From NCBI GenBank assembly GCA_017427385.1, contig JAFRSW010000005.1, positions 1 through 64,000 of the forward strand: 64,000 nucleotides of DNA. Direction: 5' to 3'. Source of the stretch: Bacteroidales bacterium. GTDB taxonomy: Bacteria > Bacteroidota > Bacteroidia > Bacteroidales > UBA932. A program made the translations under genes and the position numbers. A model generated the notes under the pieces. It saw only the letters and a list, made by a program, of their open reading frames with translations. It ran no database searches and was not told where the DNA came from. Shown piece by piece: positions 15,176 through 21,922 of the stretch (the first letter of the stretch is position 1; every line of letters begins with the position of its first letter).

Positions 15176-16261
15176 GGATTCTATCCAGGCCTTCATCTCC
15201 GGCACCTTCGCAAGTGCACTCTTGAACAGCGCCCACTGGTTGCGGGTGCGGTCCATGTTGTGCGTGGGATACTTGATCTTGTAGTAGGTGTCCCCGTTGA
15301 TGTAGTCTGCGAAGAAGCGGACGCACTGCATGTAGGGGAAGAGGCAGGCCGCGAACGGCAGCATCTCCCGTTCCAGCGGGGTCAGGAAGACCTTGGCGGA
15401 CTCGATGTAGCCCTTGCTGAAGGCCTTGAATATCTCCATGTTGAATCCCACCTTGGCGGTGTCGGGATCATCTTCCGCCACGAAATTGGCGGCCGTGCGC
15501 AGGAAATCGCCGAAGTCTGAGAAGACGAAACTGGGCATGACGGTGTCCAGGTCGATGACGCAGAGCACGTTGCCATCCTTGTCGAACATCATATTGTTGA
15601 CCTTGGTGTCGCAGTGGCAGATGCGCTTGGGGAGTTTACCCTCGCGGAACAGGCGCTCGGCCTTCGTCATCTCCTCCTCATATTTATGTATCTCCTCTAC
15701 CAGGGCCTTGACCTCGGGATCCGCCATCCGCCCGGCCTTGTCGGCGGCAACCGCCTCGCGAAGCTGGCGTGCGCGCAGTTCCATGTTGTGGAAGTCGGGG
15801 ATGGTCTCGCCGAGGGTGTCCGGGATGTCTGCGAGCTGGGCCTCAAAGCGGCCGAATGCCTTGCCGGCGTAGTAGGAATATTCGGGGGTGACGGCCTCGA
15901 AGGTGAGGGCATCCGGGATGAACACAGAGATGCGCCAGTAGGTTTCGCCGTCGGTCCAGTAGGTCTTGGGGGAATCCTTCAGGGACACGAAGCGGAGCAC
16001 CTTGCGGTCGAGATCGGCCTCGCCGGCGGCCTCCAGCTTGGCGCGGATGTGGCGGGTGACCGCCTCGATGTTGTGCTGGAGGAGTTCCACGTCCTGGAAG
16101 ATGGCGTTGTTGATGCGCTGGAGCACATAGTCTTCCGGCCCGTCCGCGGAAACCTTAAAAGTATCGTTGATGAGTCCGTTGCCGAGGGGCTTTACCTCTT
16201 TGATATTACCCTTGATGGCGAATTTGCATGCGATGGCTGCGAGTTCCTGCTGAGTTTTCAT
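15170..16261 (-). CDS. APH-superfamily sugar kinase (N-acetylhexosamine kinase-like)
   Basis: 363 residues of the aminoglycoside-phosphotransferase fold. The nucleotide loop region is LGNGLINDTFKV (near 26-37). The Brenner-type catalytic motif ICHCDTKVNNMMFD is near 210-223, with the second metal motif VIDLDTV near 230-236. Bacteroidetes members of this group resemble NahK-type hexosamine kinases; the substrate here is inferred only. Cytoplasmic. An imperfect -7 box (TATCTTCG, minus strand near 16290-16283) precedes the ATG and shares the intergenic space with the plus-strand promoter at 16302. Confidence 0.8.
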   Translation of the reverse strand: MKTQQELAAIACKFAIKGNIKEVKPLGNGLINDTFKVSADGPEDYVLQRINNAIFQDVELLQHNIEAVTRHIRAKLEAAGEADLDRKVLRFVSLKDSPKTYWTDGETYWRISVFIPDALTFEAVTPEYSYYAGKAFGRFEAQLADIPDTLGETIPDFHNMELRARQLREAVAADKAGRMADPEVKALVEEIHKYEEEMTKAERLFREGKLPKRICHCDTKVNNMMFDKDGNVLCVIDLDTVMPSFVFSDFGDFLRTAANFVAEDDPDTAKVGFNMEIFKAFSKGYIESAKVFLTPLEREMLPFAACLFPYMQCVRFFADYINGDTYYKIKYPTHNMDRTRNQWALFKSALAKVPEMKAWIESL

Positions 16262-16332
16262 TTGATAAGGCTATTAGTTCTGCGAAGATAGTTATTTTTC
16301 GTATATTTGCCGTAATGCAAACCCATATTGTC

Positions 16333-16938
16333 ATGAGGAAATTGTTCGTTTTATCCCTTCTTCTGCTGGCCTGCCTGTCGGCATTCGCCGAGCCCGGCGC
16401 CAGGAAAGAGGAGCGCAGAGCCCAGAAGGATTCCATCAAGGCGGCCGAAATGATAGGTGCGCACCGCAAGGGCACAAAGATTAAACTGGACGGCATAGTG
16501 CTGGCTCCTGAGCAGCAGGCCCTGCTGCTTTCGGATATCGACGGCATCGATTACAACAAAGACTGGGCAGGTTTTGCCAAACAGAGGCGTCTCGGCAACG
16601 GCCTCACCATCGGCGGATCGGTGTTCGTGGGTGTGGGTGCGGCAGCCGAGGTGGTCGCCCTGGGATATGTGGTGGTTGGAGCGCTGGTGGCCGTGCTGAC
16701 GGTGGGCCAGGCGGATATGAACGAAGTGATGAAACCGGCCGGTTACTTTGCGGCCGGGGGAATGGCTTCCGCAGCCGTAGGAGCCGGATTGATGGCTTTC
16801 GGCATCCCCATCCGCGTGAAGGCGGACAAGAAGATGAAAACCACCTGCGAGGGCTACAACAACGCCACCGAAAGGGTTGAGAAAGAGATTATTTTCGGAG
16901 GAACCAACTCCGGTGTGGGCATCGCTTTTAACTTCTAG
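16333..16938 (+). CDS. membrane-associated protein of unknown function
   Basis: 201 residues from ATG 16333; an upstream ATG at 16315 would add MQTHIV before the signal peptide (MRKLFVLSLLLLACLSAFAE). The -7 box TATATTTG at 16302-16309 is 5 nt before that upstream ATG, so either start is possible. Two glycine- and alanine-rich hydrophobic segments (near 105-130 and 145-165) suggest a hairpin in the membrane. An IGAHRKGTKIKLDGIVL strand precedes them. Not recognised. The histidine phosphatase gene starts 3 nt after its stop. Confidence 0.7.
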   Translation: MRKLFVLSLLLLACLSAFAEPGARKEERRAQKDSIKAAEMIGAHRKGTKIKLDGIVLAPEQQALLLSDIDGIDYNKDWAGFAKQRRLGNGLTIGGSVFVGVGAAAEVVALGYVVVGALVAVLTVGQADMNEVMKPAGYFAAGGMASAAVGAGLMAFGIPIRVKADKKMKTTCEGYNNATERVEKEIIFGGTNSGVGIAFNF

Positions 16939-16941
16939 AAT

Positions 16942-18225
16942 ATGAGAAGATTATCGATAGTAGTAATACTGCTCTGCTCGGCTCTGTTCACCGCCGGAGC
17001 TCAGGACTTCAGCAAGTACCCGAACCCCGAGTTCGCGAAGATGATTTCGGAGAAGCCGTGGATTGCAAACCTCAACGCCTGCCCCTACGAGATGGCTGTG
17101 CAGCCCGGGCCACAGACCAAGGCGCCCCACGGCTATAAACCCTTCTATATCAGCCACTACGGCCGCCACGGCTCGCGTTCCGGCTGGGACCAGGACAAGT
17201 ACAAGAACATAATCTCCACCCTCGGCGCAGCCAAGGAGGCGGGCATCCTCACCGCTAGCGGGGATTCCCTCCTGAACGAGGTCACCCTGGTGAAAGAGGC
17301 CACAAACAAGATGGACGGGCGCCTCACCGTGCGCGGGCAGAGGGAGCACCGGGCCATCGCCAACCGCATGTACAAGAACTTCCGCCGGGTGTTCCGCCGC
17401 GGCAGCAAGAACGTGCGCGTGCTCAGCAGCACCGTGCCCCGCTGCCTCGTGAGCATGGCCGCGTTCACCAACCAGCTGAGCGAGCTGGACTACCGCCTCA
17501 GCATAGTGATGGACTGCGGAGAGGAGATCCAGAAGGAGATCAGCAACGACTCCGCTCCCGAGGACAGGGCGGCCCGCCACCACATCACCGACTCCCTGCG
17601 GCACTCCATGCCGGTGGATTATTCCGGGATGATGAGCCTGCTGTTCACCGACACTACCACCGCAAAGCAGTTCGTGCCGGTGCCCAGATATCTGGCGAGG
17701 GACATCTTCGGAGTCGGGCGCATCTGCCGCTCCTTCGACTTCGATTTCAACATGTTCCGCTTCCTGCCCTTCGATGCAGTGTACTACTGGGCTGAATACA
17801 ATAACGTGTCGATGTACCTCGGGCAGTGCAACTCCGTGCCCTTCGGCGACAACCGCATGGCCCGCACGAAGCCTTTGGTAGACCTGGTGGTCCGCCAGGC
17901 GGATGAGGCCGTCGCCACGGGAGATGTGGCCGCAGACCTCCGCTTCGGGCACGACTATCCGCTGATGGCCCTGTGCAGCTATCTAGGTGTGGTTGGCGCT
18001 GCGGAGCGATATGATGTGGAGGGTGCCCGCCAGCACTACATTTCCACGCTGGTGGCACCGTTCGCCGGCAACCTGCAGATTGTTTTCTACCGTTCCCGAA
18101 AGGCGGATAAGCCAGTGCTGGTGAAGCTCCTTCTGAACGAGAACGAGGTGCGGCTGATGGATTTGGAGCCCGTGCAGGGGCCTTATTACAGCTGGGAAGC
18201 GCTGCGCGAGAAAATTTCTCGATAA
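16942..18225 (+). CDS. secreted histidine-type phosphatase (phytase/MINPP-like)
   Basis: 427 residues with a signal peptide (MRRLSIVVILLCSALFTAGA). The histidine phosphatase nucleophile motif YGRHGSRSG is near residues 73-81, and the distal HD catalytic motif is in FGHDYPLMAL near 335. This superfamily hydrolyses phosphomonoesters such as inositol phosphates outside the cytoplasm; the substrate is not shown by the sequence. A downstream gene in a probable two-gene unit with 16333-16938. Confidence 0.88.
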   Translation: MRRLSIVVILLCSALFTAGAQDFSKYPNPEFAKMISEKPWIANLNACPYEMAVQPGPQTKAPHGYKPFYISHYGRHGSRSGWDQDKYKNIISTLGAAKEAGILTASGDSLLNEVTLVKEATNKMDGRLTVRGQREHRAIANRMYKNFRRVFRRGSKNVRVLSSTVPRCLVSMAAFTNQLSELDYRLSIVMDCGEEIQKEISNDSAPEDRAARHHITDSLRHSMPVDYSGMMSLLFTDTTTAKQFVPVPRYLARDIFGVGRICRSFDFDFNMFRFLPFDAVYYWAEYNNVSMYLGQCNSVPFGDNRMARTKPLVDLVVRQADEAVATGDVAADLRFGHDYPLMALCSYLGVVGAAERYDVEGARQHYISTLVAPFAGNLQIVFYRSRKADKPVLVKLLLNENEVRLMDLEPVQGPYYSWEALREKISR

Positions 18226-18229
18226 TATT

Positions 18230-18260
18230 TTTGCAATTTAGCAAAAGAATTGTACCTTTG
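18230..18260 (+). promoter_or_regulatory. promoter of the tRNA-Gln/tRNA-Met unit
   Basis: TTTG (18230-18233), 19 bp, then TACCTTTG (18253-18260): an exact match to the Bacteroidetes promoter. The 5' leader begins with a hairpin GTCCGCTT-TGCG-AAGCGGAC (18263-18282) just before the tRNA. Confidence 0.8.
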
Positions 18261-18288
18261 CAGTCCGCTTTGCGAAGCGGACACCTAT

Positions 18289-18359
18289 TGAGATGTGGTG
18301 TAATGGTAGCACTACAGATTCTGGCTCTGTCAGTGAGGGTTCGAATCCTTCCATCTCAA
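18289..18359 (+). tRNA. tRNA-Gln (anticodon CTG)
   Basis: 71 nt cloverleaf. The acceptor TGAGATG pairs with CATCTCA, the anticodon stem ACAGA/TCTGT encloses loop TTCTGGC (anticodon CTG), and the T arm is GAGGG-TTCGAAT-CCTTC. Discriminator A at 18359; CCA is not encoded. Confidence 0.93.
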
Positions 18360-18361
18360 CA

Positions 18362-18385
18362 AAATCAGCGCGAGCTGATTTTTTA
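18362..18385 (+). terminator. hairpin terminator between the two tRNA genes
   Basis: AAATCAGC-GCGA-GCTGATTT followed by T-rich sequence. It may also act as a processing hairpin, since the second tRNA has no clear promoter of its own. Confidence 0.65.
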
Positions 18386-18392
18386 TTACCTT

Positions 18393-18469
18393 GGCGGGGT
18401 AGCTCAGCTGGTTAGAGCGTCGGATTCATAATCCGGAGGTCGTGGGATCGTGACCCACTCCCGCTACCA
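18393..18469 (+). tRNA. tRNA-Met (anticodon CAT, elongator-type)
   Basis: 77 nt including an encoded CCA. The acceptor GGCGGGG pairs with TCCCGCT, the D arm is GCTC-GAGC, the anticodon stem TCGGA/TCCGG has loop TTCATAA, and the T stem is GTGGG/CCCAC. The T loop reads ATCGTGA instead of TTCRANN. The lack of three G-C pairs in the anticodon stem argues against initiator. tRNA-Ile2 (lysidine-modified CAT) cannot be fully excluded. Confidence 0.9.
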
Positions 18470-18495
18470 AAGCTGCCAGCTTTGGTAGCTTTTTT
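18463..18495 (+). terminator. terminator built on the 3' end of tRNA-Met
   Basis: GCTACCAAAGCTG pairs with CAGCTTTGGTAGC, followed by a run of T. The 5' arm includes the last bases of the tRNA and its CCA, so the terminator hairpin and the mature tRNA 3' end are mutually exclusive structures. Confidence 0.8.
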
Positions 18496-18497
18496 TA

Positions 18498-18594
18498 GGG
18501 GCGCTGCCCCTAAAGTACCCCGCGGCTCCCGGGCTAGTATGTCCTCAGGTCAAGCCTTCGGACACGCCCTCCGCCGGCGTTCTGCAGAACGCAT
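18498..18594 (+). repeat. ~100-bp structured dispersed element, intergenic copy
   Basis: Begins GGGGCGCTGCCCC, continues to CCCCGCGGCTCCCGG, then hairpins GTCC..GGAC and GCGTTC-TGCA-GAACGC, and ends CGCATGAA. A second copy (55741-55842) shares the first 35 bp and the end almost exactly, but has different middle stems that still pair. The sequence from 18600 to 18737 holds no recognised gene. Confidence 0.75.
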
Positions 18595-18737
18595 GAAACA
18601 TTCGTCAATACAATATATATTCCCGAACTGCCCTGCGAGGCGGTTTTTCTTTTATATGGGGTGGGGATTATCAAGGTTATATTCTGCTTTTCGGATAATG
18701 GTAACGGCATTCGGCCACTATTCCCAAAATATGGCTG

Positions 18738-18824
18738 ACCCGTAGAGATTTTGCGGGTTTTCCTCGACGGGTAGGGCAAAAAATGGCCGACCTGTAGAGG
18801 TTTTGCGGGAAAACTTCGACGGGT
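18738..18824. repeat. pair of 35-bp palindromes at 52-bp period
   Basis: Unit 1 (18738-18772) has arms ACCCGTAGAG and CTCGACGGGT; unit 2 (18790-18824) has arms ACCTGTAGAG and TTCGACGGGT. The start-to-start distance is 52 bp. The 17-bp linker AGGGCAAAAAATGGCCG resembles the 17 bp before unit 1 and, inverted, a linker of the 38.5 kb array. A further hairpin (AAAACACC/GGTGTTTT, 18832-18857) follows just before the promoter of the gene at 18882. Confidence 0.85.
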
Positions 18825-18881
18825 GCTGTTAAAAAACACCCGACAGGGCGGTGTTTTCCTTTTATTCGTATATTTGCTGAT

Positions 18882-19562
18882 ATGAAACAACTAACCATCT
18901 TTACGGCCGCGGTAGCGATTGCGCTGCTGGCCGCTTGCAAAAGTACAAATAATCAGAATAATAGCGATATGAACAGCAAAGAAACCCTTCAGGAGGTGGC
19001 CGGGCGCAAGAATTTCGGCGCGAGCCACGCTCTTATGACAACGCCCCAGCCTTGCGTAATGATTGCAACCTGGGACAAGGACCACACCCCGGACGTGATG
19101 ATGGCCGCCTGGGCCGGGCAGTACGACCACAACCAGATCGTGGTGTCGTTGTCCAAGCACAAAACCACTGAAAATCTGGAACTTACCGGCGCCTTCACCG
19201 TGTCGTTCGCAGACATCCGCACCGTGGCCGAATCGGACTACCTCGGCATAGTGAGCGGCAACAACGTGCCGGATAAGGTGGCAAAAGTGGGATTCACCGT
19301 CACCCCCAGCCCCAACGTGGACGCACCCATCATCAATGAGTATCCCCTCACCCTCGAGTGCAAGGTAGTGAGTTGGAAAGACGGCATCCTCGTGGGAGAG
19401 GTTGTGAATATGAGTGCGGATGAAAGCATCCTCACGGATGGAAAAGTGGATCTTGCCAAACTGCAGCCCATAGTATTCGACGCGGCCGGCATGTGCTACC
19501 GCGCCATCGGCGAAGTCGTAGGCGGCGCATGGAATGCCGGCAAGAAGTACATCGTCAAATAA
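18882..19562 (+). CDS. flavin-reductase-like domain lipoprotein
   Basis: 226 residues with a lipoprotein signal (MKQLTIFTAAVAIALLAAC). The mature part matches the FMN-binding split-barrel of flavin reductases (SHALMTTPQPCVMIATWDKD, TENLELTGAFTVSFADIRTV, PLTLECKVVSWKDGILVGEV, ending CYRAIGEVVGGAWNAGKKYI). These enzymes usually bind FMN and reduce flavins in the cytoplasm; a lipid anchor is unusual. The -7 box TATATTTG (18869-18876) ends 5 nt before the ATG. The 3' end overlaps the convergent gene by 8 bp. Confidence 0.82.
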   Translation: MKQLTIFTAAVAIALLAACKSTNNQNNSDMNSKETLQEVAGRKNFGASHALMTTPQPCVMIATWDKDHTPDVMMAAWAGQYDHNQIVVSLSKHKTTENLELTGAFTVSFADIRTVAESDYLGIVSGNNVPDKVAKVGFTVTPSPNVDAPIINEYPLTLECKVVSWKDGILVGEVVNMSADESILTDGKVDLAKLQPIVFDAAGMCYRAIGEVVGGAWNAGKKYIVK

Positions 19563-20916
19563 GCAACAGTCTGCGAAGCAAATGCATCCTGGCCCATCTT
19601 GGGGCGACCTGCGGAATCATCCGGCTCTTTGGAGTATTTGAACATATCCGGTAGGAGCGCACACTGACATCAATTCCTAGCTCATGCATCGAGGCGACAA
19701 AACGGTCCTCGAAGTCAGCCTCTACAATACGGCGTGCAAAGTTTAGGTTAAGACGCCCTTCATAACTCACGCATCCCACCGCTCCCGGGCGGATCTTGGG
19801 ACGTCCGAGTATAAAATCGACATCTTTTACATAGTGTCTCATTTCTTCCGGAAGGTCGATAACGCCGATGTTGGACATGGTTTGAGAGCAATACAGGTCG
19901 CCCTTATGGGTTTTGATATAATTGATTACAGGCTTTTTGATGAAGAGTGGGATACGCCTGATGGCGGGATTGTCTTCGAGCGCGACATTGCCGGCGACCC
20001 GGGTTGTAAGTCGGCCCGGCTGTGCAAAGATCTGTTTCTGACGTTTCACCTCTTCCAGTATGTCGCCGAATGAAAGGTCTCCGTCGCGGACATCGATCCC
20101 AAGGTGCACGTACGAAGAGAAATTACGAAGCGTAACACTCCCGAAGATGGGTCTCAGGTTAACAGGGACCTCGATCTTCATGGATGTCAGCTTTGAGTCC
20201 GGATCCTTCGCGCGCCTCACTTCCTGAAGGGACTTGAGCATCGTTGCGGTGATGAACTCCGTTACCGTACAGCCCATTTCCTTTGTCTTCTGCCGGATCT
20301 GGTCTATGGGGATGGAAACACGTACTCCGTCATGGACGTCGTGCCTGCCGATGGTTCCCTTAAGATGATAGGCCCGGGTTTCTTTGTCGAGTTCCCCCTT
20401 TATGCCAGAGAAGTGGTCGAAACTGTCCTCCATTTCAGAATAGCTGGGGTCCTGTTCCGGATCCAGTATCCATCCCGACGACGGGATCTGCGCCCCGTAA
20501 CGCATGCGAAGATATTCTGCAGTAAGGCTGAGCAGGAAGGTCATCGCCCCATAGCCATCAGTCAGGACGTGGAACACATCGAGGACTATTTCGTTGCCCT
20601 GGGCAGACACTTTAAAAAGGAAACCTCCGTTTTTGCGGAAGTCAAAAAGCTCCATACCACCGGCGGAGCTGAGCACTGGTTTGTTCTCCAGGCGTCGGAG
20701 TATCCACCAGAAAAATCCCTTGTCCAGCCCGTAGCAGAAACTGGGGAAACGGGTGGCGGTCTTCTCAAGAGCCTGGCCGAGTATATCTTTTGAAATGTCT
20801 TCGTTCAGGGCGACAGACATCCTGAAAGTAGTGGCATACCGTTTTGTGCGGCAGGCCGGATATATGAGGGAGGCATTATCGAGCCTTGTCCAGGTTGGAG
20901 GCATCATATCGTTCAT
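19555..20916 (-). CDS. condensation-domain-like acyltransferase
   Basis: 453 residues from ATG 20916; the longer frame runs through the divergent promoter region. The HxxxDG catalytic motif is present in VFHVLTDGYGAM near residue 115. Other family-like segments are VTEFITATML, IEVPVNLRPIFGSVTLRNFS and the late YCSQTMSNIGVIDLP. The fold is that of condensation/alcohol-acetyltransferase/PapA-like enzymes, which transfer acyl groups; donor and acceptor are unknown. A -7 box TACCTTTG is at 20937-20930 (minus). The divergent LytTR gene may regulate it. Confidence 0.75.
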   Translation of the reverse strand: MNDMMPPTWTRLDNASLIYPACRTKRYATTFRMSVALNEDISKDILGQALEKTATRFPSFCYGLDKGFFWWILRRLENKPVLSSAGGMELFDFRKNGGFLFKVSAQGNEIVLDVFHVLTDGYGAMTFLLSLTAEYLRMRYGAQIPSSGWILDPEQDPSYSEMEDSFDHFSGIKGELDKETRAYHLKGTIGRHDVHDGVRVSIPIDQIRQKTKEMGCTVTEFITATMLKSLQEVRRAKDPDSKLTSMKIEVPVNLRPIFGSVTLRNFSSYVHLGIDVRDGDLSFGDILEEVKRQKQIFAQPGRLTTRVAGNVALEDNPAIRRIPLFIKKPVINYIKTHKGDLYCSQTMSNIGVIDLPEEMRHYVKDVDFILGRPKIRPGAVGCVSYEGRLNLNFARRIVEADFEDRFVASMHELGIDVSVRSYRICSNTPKSRMIPQVAPRWARMHLLRRLLLI

Positions 20917-21025
20917 GCTTTTTGTACCGCAAAGGTAAGCCCTTGAACGCAAGCCCAAAAGCATTGTACACCGGTGTATCGATTTTGTGATTAAAATCCC
21001 CAAATAGTGACAATATGCCCGATTC

Positions 21026-21075
21026 TTGTGACGAAAATAAAATATGCTTATCTTTGTCACAACGAAATTTGTGAC
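21026..21075. promoter_or_regulatory. cluster of TTGTGAC heptamers between acyltransferase and LytTR genes
   Basis: TTGTGAC at 21026-21032 and 21069-21075 and its inverse GTCACAA at 21056-21062 flank the -7 box TATCTTTG (21049-21056). A related TTGTGAT occurs near 20984. This is a plausible operator for the LytTR protein. Confidence 0.45.
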
Positions 21076-21079
21076 CAGA

Positions 21080-21886
21080 ATGAGAGGATATCCAAAAGCA
21101 TTTGTCAAGTTCATGCCCGTTTTCGTTTATGCTCTGGTGCTGCCGGCATTCTATCTGCTGAGCATCCTATGGTATGAGCCCACGCGCATGCACGAAATGC
21201 TCTGCGCCGGGGGCGAGCATCTGTTCACACTGAACATTTCCATTACCGCGGCCATAATCCTGGTAGTCATGTTATTCAGCAGACTGCTGCTCTGGCTGTT
21301 GCGAAAACATCTCAACATGAACATGGGGTGGTTTTCCCTGTGGTGCGTCGGCGAAACGGTGCTTGCATCTGCTTTTACCGCCTTGTATCTGGTTTTGATG
21401 GGGCATGGGGAGGACGGCAGTTTCTTTGCATATTTCGGCCGCTGCATAGCCATGCTGGGGTCGCTGTTCATCTATCCCTATCTTATCCTTACCCTTGCAT
21501 ATTGCCTCAACGATGCCCAAAGCGGCGCTCCTGCCGAAAGCGGGGACAGGCTTAAGTTCTACGACCTCCGGCATCAGCTTCGCTTTATCACTTCAGCATC
21601 CTCGGTGCTATACATTGAGGCCAGCGAAAACTATATAATCGTCAACTACGAAGAAAACGGCATTAAAAAGAAATGCCAGATCCGCAACACCATGAAGAGT
21701 GTTGAGCCTCTGTGCGAAACCGCCGGCTTTGTGCGGACGCACCGCAGTTACATAGTGAATCCCGCACACATCAAGCTGATACGCCGAAGTGAGGGTGGAT
21801 ACTATTTTGCAGATCTTGGCACCGGCGACGAAGAAGGAATCCCGGTTTCCAGAAAATATTACGACAGCATCACCTCCGTGCTCTAG
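21080..21886 (+). CDS. membrane-bound LytTR-family regulator
   Basis: 268 residues from ATG 21080; an upstream ATG at 21044 overlaps the -7 box and was rejected. About four membrane segments lie in residues 10-150 (FMPVFVYALVLPAFYLLSIL; ITAAIILVVMLF; AFTALYLVLM; CIAMLGSLFIYPYLILTLAY). A C-terminal LytTR DNA-binding domain is at about 165-268 (VLYIEASENYIIVNYEENG, GFVRTHRSYIVNPAHI). There is no receiver domain, so it is a one-component membrane regulator, with the divergent acyltransferase gene as likely target. Confidence 0.85.
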   Translation: MRGYPKAFVKFMPVFVYALVLPAFYLLSILWYEPTRMHEMLCAGGEHLFTLNISITAAIILVVMLFSRLLLWLLRKHLNMNMGWFSLWCVGETVLASAFTALYLVLMGHGEDGSFFAYFGRCIAMLGSLFIYPYLILTLAYCLNDAQSGAPAESGDRLKFYDLRHQLRFITSASSVLYIEASENYIIVNYEENGIKKKCQIRNTMKSVEPLCETAGFVRTHRSYIVNPAHIKLIRRSEGGYYFADLGTGDEEGIPVSRKYYDSITSVL

Positions 21887-21922
21887 CACAAGTTGGTTTG
21901 TTCTCAATATACCAACTCCGCA

